From RPRB01 sp035519675 (GTDB lineage: Bacteria; Myxococcota; Myxococcia; Myxococcales; Myxococcaceae), in NCBI GenBank assembly GCA_035519675.1, contig DATIWB010000001.1, positions 1 through 64,000 on the forward strand: a stretch of DNA of 64,000 bases. Reading direction: 5' to 3'. Made by a program: the position numbers and the translations under genes. Below are positions 38,797 to 47,221 of this stretch, in pieces (within the stretch, counting starts at the first letter, position 1; the number at the start of each line of letters is the position of its first letter). The notes under the pieces were generated by a model. The model was given only the letters and a program-made list of their open reading frames with translations, was not told the origin of the DNA and did no database searches.

Positions 38797-41265
38797 GTGA
38801 CTCGCTCCGCCGCGCTCGCCCTCCTGCTCCTCCCCGGCCTCGTCCACGCGCAGGCCTCGGCCATCGGCGAGCTGCGGCCGACCCTCCCCCCGACCAACGC
38901 CGCGCTGGCCGACGAGGTGACCGCCCCGGAGGTCAATCCGGCGGGTCTGCAGTTCATCGGCGGCCCGATGCTCGTCTACCAGCACGAGCGAAACCTCCAC
39001 CTGGACTCCATCGTCGACGGCCTCTACTTCGGCAGCACCTTCTTCGACTGGGTGGGGTTCGGCGTCGGCCTGGACTGGGTGCGCGGGCCGTACGCCGGCA
39101 CGGAGCGCAGCGGCTACAAGAAGACCTCGTACACCTTTTCTCTCGGTGGCCAGTGGCTGAGCGCCGGGACGAGCTTCAACGTCTACACCCCCAACCTCGG
39201 GACGGCGCCCGGACCGAACACCTGGGACCTGGGCCTCGCCAGCCGCCCGATCCGCTCGCTCGCGCTCGGCCTGGCGCTGAAGGACATCGGCGACGAGGCG
39301 CACACCCGGACCTGGGAGCTGGCCTTCGGCGTCCGGCCCTGGGGCGACTGGCTGACCCTGGGCGCGAACTGGCAGTTCCCCGGGTTCAACTCCCTCGACC
39401 GGAGCCGGGTCGGCGCGGTGGTCCAGGCCGAGGTGGTGCGCGGGGTGGTGCTCGGGAGCTCGGTGACCAAGAGCTGGCGGGAGGCGGGTGAGCCGTGGTT
39501 CTGGCAGGTGTCGCTCACCCTCAACGGCGGGTACGCCGGTGCGGGCTACGCGCTCGGAGGGGGGCCGAACGGGACGGACCACGTCATCTCCGCGCGCCTC
39601 TCCGCCTCGCGCTACCGCGGGGTGGAGCTGTTCGGCGGCCGGGTGGGCCTCATCGACCTCGACTCCGCGCTCGCCGGCGGTGGCTCGGCGCTGGGGCTCT
39701 TCGGCATCCGCGAGGAGGACCCTTACCTGAGGTTGCTCCGCCGCCTGGAGCGTGCCGGCCAGGACCGCACCCTTGCGGGCCTGGTGGTGAAGATCGAGCG
39801 GCTACCCATCGGGATGGGCGAGGCCGAGGAGCTGCGCGCCCAGCTGATCCGGCTGCGTCAGCGGGGCAAGCGGGTGGCGGCGATGCTCCTCTCCGGAGGG
39901 GACAAGGAGTACCTGATCGCCACCGGGGCCGATCGCATCTGGGTGGCGCCCCAGTCGTTCCTCGAGGTGAACGGGCTCTCGGCCAGCGTCATCTTCCTCG
40001 GCGAGACGATGCAGAAGCTGGGCATCAAGTGGGACGTGGCGCGGGTGGGGCCCTACAAGGACGCCCCGGACGCGCTCACCCGGGCGAGCATGAGCCGCGA
40101 GCAGCGCGAGTCGCTCGACGCCTTCCTCGACGTCGAGGCCCGCCGCTACGAGGGCCTGGTCGCCGAGTCCCGCGCTCTCCCGGCGGAGCGGTTCCGGAAG
40201 GTGCTCGAGCAGGGGCTCCTCCCCCCACGGATGGCGGTGAAGGAGAAGCTCGCCGACGACGTGGTGGACCCGGCGCAGCTGGACCGGGCCGGCGCGGCGC
40301 TGGTGCCGGACGGCCGCTGGGTCGGCACCTACTGGCCTCCTCCGCCCGAGCGGCGCTGGGGAGAGCCGCGGCGCATCGCGGTGGTCCCGGTCATCGGCAC
40401 CATCACCTCGGGACGGAGCCGGAGCGACCCCTTTGGCTTCTCCCGCTCCGCCGGCTCCGAGACGGTGCAGCGGGCCCTCCGGGACGCCGAGAACGACCCT
40501 CTGGTCGCGGCCATCGTCCTCCGGGTGGACAGTGGCGGCGGCGACGGGCTGGCCTCGGACATCATGTACCGGGCGGTGCTGCGCGCCCGGGCGCGGAAGC
40601 CGGTGGTGGCGACGATGGGCAGCTCCGCGGCCTCGGGCGGCTACTACGCGGCCATGGGTGCGGACTGGGTGCTGGCCGAGCCGACGACGCTCACCGGAAG
40701 CATCGGGGTGTTCGTGCTCAAGCCGGGGCTGGAAGGGCTGGGAAAGAAGCTCGGGGTCAACGTCGAGACCCTGAAGCGCGGACCGCTCTCGGACATCCTC
40801 GGGCTGTACCGCCCCTGGACGCCGGCCGAGCAGGCCGCGGCGCAGCGCTGGGTGGACGCCTTCTACGAGGACTTCGTGAACGAGGTGGCGCGGAGCCGGA
40901 CCATGGATCCGGCGCGCGTGGACACGGTGGCGCGCGGCCGCATCTGGTCCGGCGAGGATGCCCGGGCGCGCGGCCTGGTGGACGCGCTCGGAGGACTGCC
41001 CGAGGCGGTCGCCGAGGCGCGGCGCCGCGCCGGGGTGCCCGAGGGCGAGGAGCTCTCGCTGGTGACCTACGGCGGTCCGGTGGGCCTCTTCGCCGCGCTG
41101 GCCGCAGAGAATGGCGTCCTCACCCAGCTGGGCGTCGCCGGCGAGCGCTCCGCCCCGGAGCCAGATGCGCTGCAGCGGCTCGCCCGCGAGGTCGGCGTCC
41201 CCTCGCTGTTCCTCCTCGAGCCGGGGATGAAGGCCGCTCTCCCCTTCGAGTTCCAGCTCCAGTAG
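38797..41265 (+). CDS. sppA: SppA-type signal peptide peptidase with N-terminal barrel-like domain
   Basis: An 822-residue protein. Residues 1-19 are a signal peptide (VTRSAALALLLLPGLVHAQ) after a GTG start; a GTG two codons earlier is possible. Residues about 25-275 are short amphipathic strands with aromatic ends (GFGVGLDWVRGPYAG; FSLGGQWLSAGTSFNVYTPN), as in an outer-membrane barrel. Residues about 280-800 are a full-length tandem SppA. The catalytic Lys is K421 (GPYKDAPDALTRASMS) and the catalytic Ser S613 (SSAASGGYYAA). SppA degrades cleaved signal peptides in the inner membrane of other bacteria. The added domain suggests outer-membrane placement here, which is inference. Confidence 0.85.
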   Translation: MTRSAALALLLLPGLVHAQASAIGELRPTLPPTNAALADEVTAPEVNPAGLQFIGGPMLVYQHERNLHLDSIVDGLYFGSTFFDWVGFGVGLDWVRGPYAGTERSGYKKTSYTFSLGGQWLSAGTSFNVYTPNLGTAPGPNTWDLGLASRPIRSLALGLALKDIGDEAHTRTWELAFGVRPWGDWLTLGANWQFPGFNSLDRSRVGAVVQAEVVRGVVLGSSVTKSWREAGEPWFWQVSLTLNGGYAGAGYALGGGPNGTDHVISARLSASRYRGVELFGGRVGLIDLDSALAGGGSALGLFGIREEDPYLRLLRRLERAGQDRTLAGLVVKIERLPIGMGEAEELRAQLIRLRQRGKRVAAMLLSGGDKEYLIATGADRIWVAPQSFLEVNGLSASVIFLGETMQKLGIKWDVARVGPYKDAPDALTRASMSREQRESLDAFLDVEARRYEGLVAESRALPAERFRKVLEQGLLPPRMAVKEKLADDVVDPAQLDRAGAALVPDGRWVGTYWPPPPERRWGEPRRIAVVPVIGTITSGRSRSDPFGFSRSAGSETVQRALRDAENDPLVAAIVLRVDSGGGDGLASDIMYRAVLRARARKPVVATMGSSAASGGYYAAMGADWVLAEPTTLTGSIGVFVLKPGLEGLGKKLGVNVETLKRGPLSDILGLYRPWTPAEQAAAQRWVDAFYEDFVNEVARSRTMDPARVDTVARGRIWSGEDARARGLVDALGGLPEAVAEARRRAGVPEGEELSLVTYGGPVGLFAALAAENGVLTQLGVAGERSAPEPDALQRLAREVGVPSLFLLEPGMKAALPFEFQLQ

Positions 41266-41330
41266 ACGTGCGCGAGGTGTCTCACATCGGTCGGTCCGGG
41301 GGGTTCCGGAGCGAACCAGGCCGTCTTCTG

Positions 41331-41337
41331 TTATAAG
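41331..41337 (+). promoter_or_regulatory. Possible -10 box of rho
   Basis: TTATAAG is the only AT-rich heptamer in the 219-bp region upstream of rho. Used as a -10 box it would give a leader of about 140 nt before the ATG at 41485. A long leader would be in keeping with the autoregulated rho leader of E. coli. No -35 match is convincing. Confidence 0.2.
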
Positions 41338-41484
41338 GCGAGCTGTCTCCGTCGGGTCGGGCCCACTTCCCGGGCTGGCCGGTGGGGACGGACTCCGGGG
41401 CTGGCCGGACCGGTCGGGGCTCGGGAGCGCATTCGTGCTCTCGCCCTGTCCTCCGCCTCGCCTCTCACCCCTCGAGAGCACTGG

Positions 41485-42999
41485 ATGAGCAACGACAACG
41501 ACACCACCGACACCCTCCCCGCTCCGGCCGCCGCGCCCGAGGCGCCCGAGTCGGAAGCAGACGACGGCGCGGACGACGACGGCCCCGACGAGGCCGAGGC
41601 CACGCCCGGCCCGACCGCCGGTCCGGGAGGAGGCCCCGCCCCCGCTCCGGGCCAGGCGCCCGTTCCCGGCCGCCGCCGCCGTCGTCGCCGCCGCCGCGGC
41701 CGCGGCGCTCCGGTCCTCTTCACTCCCGAGGGTCAGGCGTACCGGATGCTGACCGGCCCCGACGGGCAGCAGACCCAGGTCTTCCTCACGCCCCAGGAGT
41801 TGCAGCAGTGGCAGGCGCGCCAGCAGCAACAGCAGCAACCCCAGCCGGGCCAGCAGGCCCCGGCCAGTGCCCCGCGCCCCCCTGCTGCCCAGGCGCAGCC
41901 GAATCTGGTGGGGGTCGAGGGCGTGCTCGACACCGAGGCCAAGGGCCCGAACGCGTTCCTGCGGCAGATCCGGCGGAACCTCCTGCCCGGCCCCGACGAT
42001 GCCGAGCTCCCCAAGAACCTGGTGCAGAAGCTCCGGCTGCGTCAGGGCCAGTACGTCACCGCGATGGCGCAGATGCGGGGCCAGAAGGGCCTGGTTCAAC
42101 GGGTGGAGACCATCGACGGCCGGCCGGCGGAGGGCGCGCCACGGCTCCCCCACTTCAACGACCTCACCAGCATCGATCCGGTGGAGCGCATCCGGCTCGA
42201 GCACGGGCACAAGGAGATGGTGACCCGGGTGCTGGATCTCATCGCCCCGCTGGGGAAGGGGCAGCGCGCGCTGATCGTCTCCCCGCCCAAGGCCGGCAAG
42301 ACCATCATGCTCCAGCGCATCGCCCAGGCGGTGCTCACCAACCATCCCGAGATGCACGTGATGGTGCTCCTGGTGGACGAGCGGCCGGAGGAGGTCACCG
42401 ACATGCGCCGGAGCATCAAGGCCGAGGTGCTGGCCTCGAGCAGCGACCGGCCCACCGGGGACCACCTGAAGGTGGCCGAGCTCGCCCTGGAGCGGGCACG
42501 GCGCATGGTGGAGAGCGGGAAGGACGTGATGATCCTCCTCGACTCCATCACCCGGCTGGCGCGGGCCTTCAACAAGGAGGTCGACAGCTCCGGCCGCACC
42601 CTCACCGGCGGCGTGGACAGCCGTGCCCTCGAGCGGCCGAAGCGCATCTTCGGCGCAGCCCGGGCGACCGAGGAGGCCGGTTCGCTGACCATCGTCGGCA
42701 CGGCGCTCATCGACACCGGGAGCCGGATGGACGAGGTGATCTTCGAGGAGTTCAAGGGGACCGGGAACAGCGAGATCACCCTCGACCGGCTCCTGGCCGA
42801 GAAGCGCATCTTCCCGGCGATCAACATCCCCCAGTCCGGCACGCGGAAGGAGGAGAAGCTCTTCACCCAGAAGGAGTACGAGAAGGTGAAGAAGCTCCGC
42901 CAGATGCTCTTCAGCGTGAAGCCGGTGGAGGCGATGGAAGCGCTGGTGAAGCGCCTGTCGCGCTACACCTACAACGAGGAGTTCCTCGACGAGCTGTAG
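41485..42999 (+). CDS. rho: Divergent transcription termination factor Rho
   Basis: A 504-residue protein. The C-terminal RecA-like ATPase is complete: P-loop PPKAGKT (267-273), catalytic Glu in DERPEEVTDM, Q-loop LTGGVD, R-loop region EEFKGTGN, and SGTRKEE. The N-terminus differs from ordinary Rho. It has an acidic Ala/Pro/Asp stretch (1-60), nine successive Arg (63-71), a Gln-rich run (about 107-124) and no Rho_N helical bundle. The primary RNA-binding (cold-shock-like) domain is recognisable (GVLDTEAKGPNAFLR...LLPGPDD) but has lost the GFGF signature. Termination activity is likely but RNA selection may differ. Myxobacteria may hold a second, canonical Rho elsewhere. Confidence 0.88.
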   Translation: MSNDNDTTDTLPAPAAAPEAPESEADDGADDDGPDEAEATPGPTAGPGGGPAPAPGQAPVPGRRRRRRRRRGRGAPVLFTPEGQAYRMLTGPDGQQTQVFLTPQELQQWQARQQQQQQPQPGQQAPASAPRPPAAQAQPNLVGVEGVLDTEAKGPNAFLRQIRRNLLPGPDDAELPKNLVQKLRLRQGQYVTAMAQMRGQKGLVQRVETIDGRPAEGAPRLPHFNDLTSIDPVERIRLEHGHKEMVTRVLDLIAPLGKGQRALIVSPPKAGKTIMLQRIAQAVLTNHPEMHVMVLLVDERPEEVTDMRRSIKAEVLASSSDRPTGDHLKVAELALERARRMVESGKDVMILLDSITRLARAFNKEVDSSGRTLTGGVDSRALERPKRIFGAARATEEAGSLTIVGTALIDTGSRMDEVIFEEFKGTGNSEITLDRLLAEKRIFPAINIPQSGTRKEEKLFTQKEYEKVKKLRQMLFSVKPVEAMEALVKRLSRYTYNEEFLDEL

Positions 43000-43014
43000 C
43001 CGGAGGCCCGGACC

Positions 43015-43509
43015 ATGCCCGCGCTGCCGATCATGCCGTTCATCGTGGTGGTGCTGCTGGCCTTGCCGGTCAAGCTCGCGCCGCGTTCGCTGGGATGGCT
43101 GGCCTTCGGGCTGTGGATGCTCGGCGGGGTGGTGCTGCTGTCGCTCGGGACGGCACGACTGCTCCAGGCAGCGCGCGGAGCGACGGCGCCGGGGGTCGTC
43201 GCGGTGGTCGCCGTCGCCGCTCTGGTCGCGGGCGCGGCGAAGGGCTGGTTCCTTCTGCGGAAGACCGCCCGGCGGAATCTCGACCGGCTCGCGGCCCTCA
43301 CCGAGGAACGCCGTCCCATCCACGTCTACGGGACGCGGAGCTGGGTGGTGATCGGGCTCATGACCGCGCTCAGCGTCGGGATGACGCTGGGGGGCGTGCC
43401 CCCGCTATGGCGCGGGATGGTCAATCTGGCGATCGGCGCCGCGCTGGCCGCGAGCAGCTTGAATTACCTCGCGCCACTGCGCGCGGGGGTGCTGCGTTCG
43501 ACAGTCTGA
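43015..43509 (+). CDS. Small four-helix membrane protein of unknown function
   Basis: A 164-residue protein with four hydrophobic segments (about 5-22, 27-48, 58-80 and 108-160 in part). The basic cytoplasmic loop LRKTARRNLDRLAALTEERRPIHVYGTRSW resembles a Lys/Arg-rich linker. I do not recognise a family. It lies 15 nt after rho and may be co-transcribed. It is convergent with the FliJ-like gene (66-nt gap). Confidence 0.6.
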   Translation: MPALPIMPFIVVVLLALPVKLAPRSLGWLAFGLWMLGGVVLLSLGTARLLQAARGATAPGVVAVVAVAALVAGAAKGWFLLRKTARRNLDRLAALTEERRPIHVYGTRSWVVIGLMTALSVGMTLGGVPPLWRGMVNLAIGAALAASSLNYLAPLRAGVLRSTV

Positions 43510-43575
43510 ACCGCGCCGGCCGATGACCCGCGCCTACCCCCCCGGGCAGCTCGACCTGGGCCGTTGCCCCGCAGG

Positions 43576-44049
43576 TCATCCGATCGAGCGGGCACCCACT
43601 CCCGCAGACTCCTCGAGCGCCTGCTCCTCCCGCTGGTGTCGCCGGCGCCGGGCCTCCTCTTCCCGCCGCGCGATCAGCCGCTCCAGCACCGCCAGGCTCG
43701 CCTCGGCACGTTCGAGGGCTTCCCGGGCGTCCTCCGTCCACGCAGATCTCGAGGCGTGCTGGCGACGTGCCACGTCGCGTCCGAAGGCGAGGATCTCCAG
43801 CTCCCCGCGCAGGCGCGACTCGTGCCGGGCGTGGAGGACCGCGCTCCCGGCCACTCCGCCGGCGCCGAGCACCGAGAGCCGCGACTCGGCCCGACCGCCA
43901 ACGCGGACGCGCTGCGACTCCCAGCGGGCGGTGGCTCGACCGAGCAGCTCCTCGGCGAGCCGGAGCTCGGACAGCCGCCGGGCGAAGGCCGCCTGCGCTC
44001 CGTCGCGGGCATCGGTCCGCATCCGCTGGAGCGCGCGCAGCCCGCTCAT
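43576..44049 (-). CDS. FliJ/SctO-like export stalk protein
   Basis: A 157-residue, almost entirely helical, highly charged protein (ELRLAEELLGRATARWESQRVRV; EALERAEASLAVLERLIARREEEARRRR) with coiled-coil character. It lies directly after a FliI/SctN ATPase gene, overlapping it by 4 nt. Its size and position match the FliJ/YscO stalk, which rotates within the ATPase ring. These stalk proteins have little sequence conservation, so the call is mostly from context. Confidence 0.6.
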   Translation of the reverse strand: MSGLRALQRMRTDARDGAQAAFARRLSELRLAEELLGRATARWESQRVRVGGRAESRLSVLGAGGVAGSAVLHARHESRLRGELEILAFGRDVARRQHASRSAWTEDAREALERAEASLAVLERLIARREEEARRRRHQREEQALEESAGVGARSIG

Positions 44050-45341
44050 CCCTCCACCGCCTTCCGCATCCGCTCGAGCAGCTTCCCGGCCGGCTCGTCG
44101 CGCCCCTGCGCCAGGAAGTCCTCGAGCGCTGGCCGGCGGGCGATGGCCTCGTCGGTCAGGCCATCCGTCCCGGGCGCGTAGGCGCCGAGGAGGATGAGAT
44201 CCCGCCTCTGCTCGTAGGCGGCGAGCAGCTCCCGGAAGCGCGCCGCGAGCCGCCGGTGCTCCTCGGTCGTGACCTGCGACATGACGCGCGAGAGCGACGC
44301 CAGCACGTCCACCGCTGGCCAGCGCCCACGCTCGGCGATGCGCCGGTCGAGCACCACGTGCCCGTCGAGGATGCCGCGCACCTCGTCGACGATGGGATCC
44401 TCCATGTCGTCCCCCGCCACCAGACAGGTGTAGAGCGCGGTGCAGTATCCGCGCGCCGAATTTCCCGTCCGCTCGAGCAGGCGAGGGAGCATCGAGAAGA
44501 CCGAGGGGGGATACCCCTGCCGGGCGGGTGGCTCGCCGGCGGCCAGACCCACCTCGCGCTGCGCCCGGGCCAGGCGCGTCACCGAGTCGAGCAGGAAGAG
44601 CACGTTGCCTCCCTGCTCCCGGAACCATTCGGCGATGGCCGTGGCGACGAAGCCCGCGCGCAGCCGCAGCAGCGCCGGCTCGTCCGAGGTGGCGCACACC
44701 ACCACGCTCCGCTTCAGGCCCTGCGGCCCGAGCGCGTCCTCCACGAACTCCCGCAGCTCGCGCCCGCGCTCGCCCACCAGCGCCACCACCGTGACGTCGG
44801 CGCGGGTATGCCGCACCATCTGCCCGAGCAAGGTGGACTTCCCCACCCCGGCGCCGGCGAACAGCCCGAGGCGCTGCCCGCGCCCCACCGTGCACAACCC
44901 ATCGATGGCGCGAACCCCCAGCGGGAGCGGCAGGTCCACGCGCGCCCGGCGGAACGGCTCGGGGCACGGACGGTCCACCGACCAGCGCGACAGACCCGGC
45001 GGGGGTGGCTCACCGTCCAGGGGGCGACCGAGCCCGTCGAGCACTCGCCCCACGAGCCCCGGTCCCACGCCGATGGCGAGCGATTCACCCCGGCCCGCCA
45101 CCTCCGCGCCCTCGCCCAGTCCAGCGGCGGTCCCGAGCGGAAGCAGCTGGACCCGCGACCCCGAGAACCCCACCACCTCGGCAAGCACCTGCGCCCGGGC
45201 ATCGGTGATGGTCGCCACCTCTCCCACCCGGGCTCCTGGAAGCGTGGCCTCGAGGAGCAGCCCCCGGACAAGCTCCACGCGCCCTGTCATCCGGAAAGGT
45301 CGCACCGAGCGCATGGCGTCGAGGAGCGGGTGCCCGCTCAT
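44046..45341 (-). CDS. FliI/SctN-type export ATPase
   Basis: ATPase of flagellar or non-flagellar type III secretion, 431 residues, the usual length. It has an F1-beta-like N-terminal barrel (1-95), Walker A GAGVGKST (163-170), VALVGERGRELREFVED, Walker B NVLFLLDSVTRLARAQREV and the GEPPARQGYPPSVFSMLPRLLERTG signature shared by FliI and SctN. Both neighbours are the matching FliH/SctL and FliJ/SctO types with 4-nt overlaps. I leave flagellar and injectisome identity open because no discriminating genes are in view. The ATG is at 45341. Confidence 0.88.
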   Translation of the reverse strand: MSGHPLLDAMRSVRPFRMTGRVELVRGLLLEATLPGARVGEVATITDARAQVLAEVVGFSGSRVQLLPLGTAAGLGEGAEVAGRGESLAIGVGPGLVGRVLDGLGRPLDGEPPPPGLSRWSVDRPCPEPFRRARVDLPLPLGVRAIDGLCTVGRGQRLGLFAGAGVGKSTLLGQMVRHTRADVTVVALVGERGRELREFVEDALGPQGLKRSVVVCATSDEPALLRLRAGFVATAIAEWFREQGGNVLFLLDSVTRLARAQREVGLAAGEPPARQGYPPSVFSMLPRLLERTGNSARGYCTALYTCLVAGDDMEDPIVDEVRGILDGHVVLDRRIAERGRWPAVDVLASLSRVMSQVTTEEHRRLAARFRELLAAYEQRRDLILLGAYAPGTDGLTDEAIARRPALEDFLAQGRDEPAGKLLERMRKAVEG

Positions 45342-45937
45342 CCGGGCTCCTCGAGCCCCAGCGGCCCCCGGAAGGACGCCAGCATCGTCGAGAGCCGGCC
45401 GTCCACCTGGCCACAGCTCGAGACCGCGACGCAGCCTGCCTCCCGGATGGCCGGGTCCTCCACGACGTCGACCGTGCCCCTGGCGATCTCCGCCGAGAGC
45501 CGGTCCCGGATGGCCGGCGCGCTCGCCGGCGCCACCCGGAGGGAGATGGCCGCCGACCGCCGGAGCGGGGCCACGGCCTCGAGCACCGCACGAACCCAGC
45601 GGTCCGGGTCCGCCTCCCATGCATCGCCGAGCACCCGCCGGGTCATCGCCAGGGCGAGCTCGGACACGCTGCGCCGCAGCGCCTCCCCCTCCAGGGTCCG
45701 CAGCCGAGCCTGCTGGATCTCGACCAGCAGCCGCTGCGCGTAGGCGAGCCCCTCGTCCCGGCCAGCATCCCGAGCCGCGTTCCGGATGGAGTCCCCCTCG
45801 TGCTCCGCCTCGGCGATGAGCTCGGCCGCTCGTGTCTCGGCGGCGCGCAGGAGCTCCCGGGCCTGGTCGCCCGAGGTCAACAGAGGCGCGGGAAGGATGC
45901 GCGCCCGCGGTCGGGTCGAGGTCCAGGGTGTCTCCAC
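45338..45937 (-). CDS. FliH/SctL-like ATPase regulator
   Basis: A 199-residue protein with an N-terminal helical stretch (ARELLRAAETRAAELIAEAEHEGDSIRNAARDAG) like the GxxxG/AxxxA helix of FliH. A C-terminal globular part follows (LRVAPASAPAIRDRL, DPAIREAGCVAVSSCGQVDGRLSTMLASF) similar to FliH/SctL/AtpH-type domains. The GTG start at 45937 has AGGAG 8 nt upstream. It is the first gene of the three-gene export trio. Confidence 0.75.
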   Translation of the reverse strand: METPWTSTRPRARILPAPLLTSGDQARELLRAAETRAAELIAEAEHEGDSIRNAARDAGRDEGLAYAQRLLVEIQQARLRTLEGEALRRSVSELALAMTRRVLGDAWEADPDRWVRAVLEAVAPLRRSAAISLRVAPASAPAIRDRLSAEIARGTVDVVEDPAIREAGCVAVSSCGQVDGRLSTMLASFRGPLGLEEPG

Positions 45938-46031
45938 CGTTCAGCTCCTGACCCGGGGAGGAGGCACGGCAGCCCCGGGTTCCTATGTTCCCCGGGCAGT
46001 GCAGAGGCCGTGCCCGACAGGAGGGAGCTCG

Positions 46032-46328
46032 GTGACCATCCGCATGCTGCTGACCGCGCTGTGCGTGGGGGGCCTGGCGACCGCCCAGCCGGACGGAGGT
46101 CCACGGCGGGCGACGCCGGACGCGGGGACCAAGGGAACGACCGTCCCGGACCGACCGGCTCCTCCGCCGGGGGGCGCCGAGCTCCCCGCCCCGCGGACAC
46201 GGACCGCGACGCCACTGGGAACGGGGAGCGAGACACTGCCGCCCCCGCGGTCCACCGAGCCGAGGATGCCGGGGCCGCCGCTCGAGACTTCGCCGACCAC
46301 GCAACCGCCACGCCCCACCCCGCAGTAG
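46032..46328 (+). CDS. Small exported proline-rich protein
   Basis: A 98-residue product with a GTG start (GGGAG 6-7 nt upstream), a short signal peptide (VTIRMLLTALCVGGLATAQ) and a mature part of mostly Pro, Thr, Gly and Arg. The product is low-complexity and has no recognisable domain. In very GC-rich DNA such a frame could be chance, but the signal peptide and ribosome site argue for a gene. It may be an envelope linker or spacer protein. Confidence 0.42.
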   Translation: MTIRMLLTALCVGGLATAQPDGGPRRATPDAGTKGTTVPDRPAPPPGGAELPAPRTRTATPLGTGSETLPPPRSTEPRMPGPPLETSPTTQPPRPTPQ

Positions 46329-46497
46329 GGTCCTGGCGAGCCCCGGCTCCCCTCGGGGTGGTCAGTCGTCGTCCCAGCGCCTTCACCGAACTTCACGCGG
46401 CTGCAACGAGACCTCTGCCGAGAGCATCCTTCCCGACCGCTCTCGTTGACGCGGAACGTCCCGCCCGCTAGCACCCTCCCCGGCGCGAGGAGCCTCG

Positions 46498-47220
46498 GTG
46501 AGCGAGCCAATCGTCAGCATCGTCGACGTGGTCAAGGAGTACCAGCTCGGGACGACCGTGGTCCCCGCCCTGCGCGGCGTGTCGCTGGACGTGCACACCG
46601 GCGAGTTCATCTCCATCGCCGGTCCGTCCGGCAGCGGGAAGACCACCCTCCTCAACCTCATCGGCTGCGTGGACGTGGCGACCCGGGGCACGGTCCGTGT
46701 GGCAGGACACGACACCGCCGCGCTGAGCGAGCGAGAGCTGACGCGGCTCCGGCTCGACACCATCGGCTTCATCTTCCAGAGCTTCAACCTGGTGGGCGTG
46801 CTCAGCGTGTTCCAGAACGTCGAGTTCCCGCTCCTGCTCCAGGGACGGCTCCGGGGGCACGAGCGGCGCGCGCGGGTCATGACCCTCCTCGAGCAGGTGG
46901 GGCTGGCCGACCACGCCCGCCATCGCCCCAACGAGCTCTCGGGCGGGCAGCGGCAGCGGGTGGCGGTGGCGCGAGCGCTGGTGGGAAACCCGCAGATCGT
47001 CCTGGCCGACGAGCCCACCGCGAACCTGGACTCCGAGACCGGCGAACGGATCATCGACCTCATGAAGGAGATGAACCAGCGCGACGGGACCACCTTCATC
47101 TTCTCCACCCACGACGCCAAGGTCATGTCCCATGCCGACGCGGTGGTGAAGCTGGCCGACGGCCGGATCGTCGGGCGCGAGCGGACGGGCACCGCCCTGG
47201 CCGTGTCCGGAGGGCACTGA
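46498..47220 (+). CDS. LolD/MacB-type ABC transporter ATPase
   Basis: A 240-residue ATPase. It has Walker A GPSGSGKT, Q-loop FQSFNLVG, signature LSGGQRQRVAVARAL, Walker B IVLADEPTANLD and switch His STHD. It belongs to the LolD/MacB/FtsE class that works with FtsX-type permeases. A GTG start has GGAG 6-8 nt upstream. Two FtsX-type permease genes, a LolA-like gene and a barrel gene follow without gaps, so it powers that system. The function is probably moving lipoproteins or lipids out of the inner membrane. Confidence 0.9.
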   Translation: MSEPIVSIVDVVKEYQLGTTVVPALRGVSLDVHTGEFISIAGPSGSGKTTLLNLIGCVDVATRGTVRVAGHDTAALSERELTRLRLDTIGFIFQSFNLVGVLSVFQNVEFPLLLQGRLRGHERRARVMTLLEQVGLADHARHRPNELSGGQRQRVAVARALVGNPQIVLADEPTANLDSETGERIIDLMKEMNQRDGTTFIFSTHDAKVMSHADAVVKLADGRIVGRERTGTALAVSGGH

Positions 47221-47221
47221 G

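Noticed and set aside
39802..43323. A 1173-codon minus-strand open frame
   Set aside because: It runs opposite sppA and rho, which have clear motifs. The translation shows no recognisable family and crosses several gene boundaries.
41382..43526. A 714-codon plus-strand frame over rho
   Set aside because: Same strand as rho but another frame; the rho frame has the ATPase motifs.
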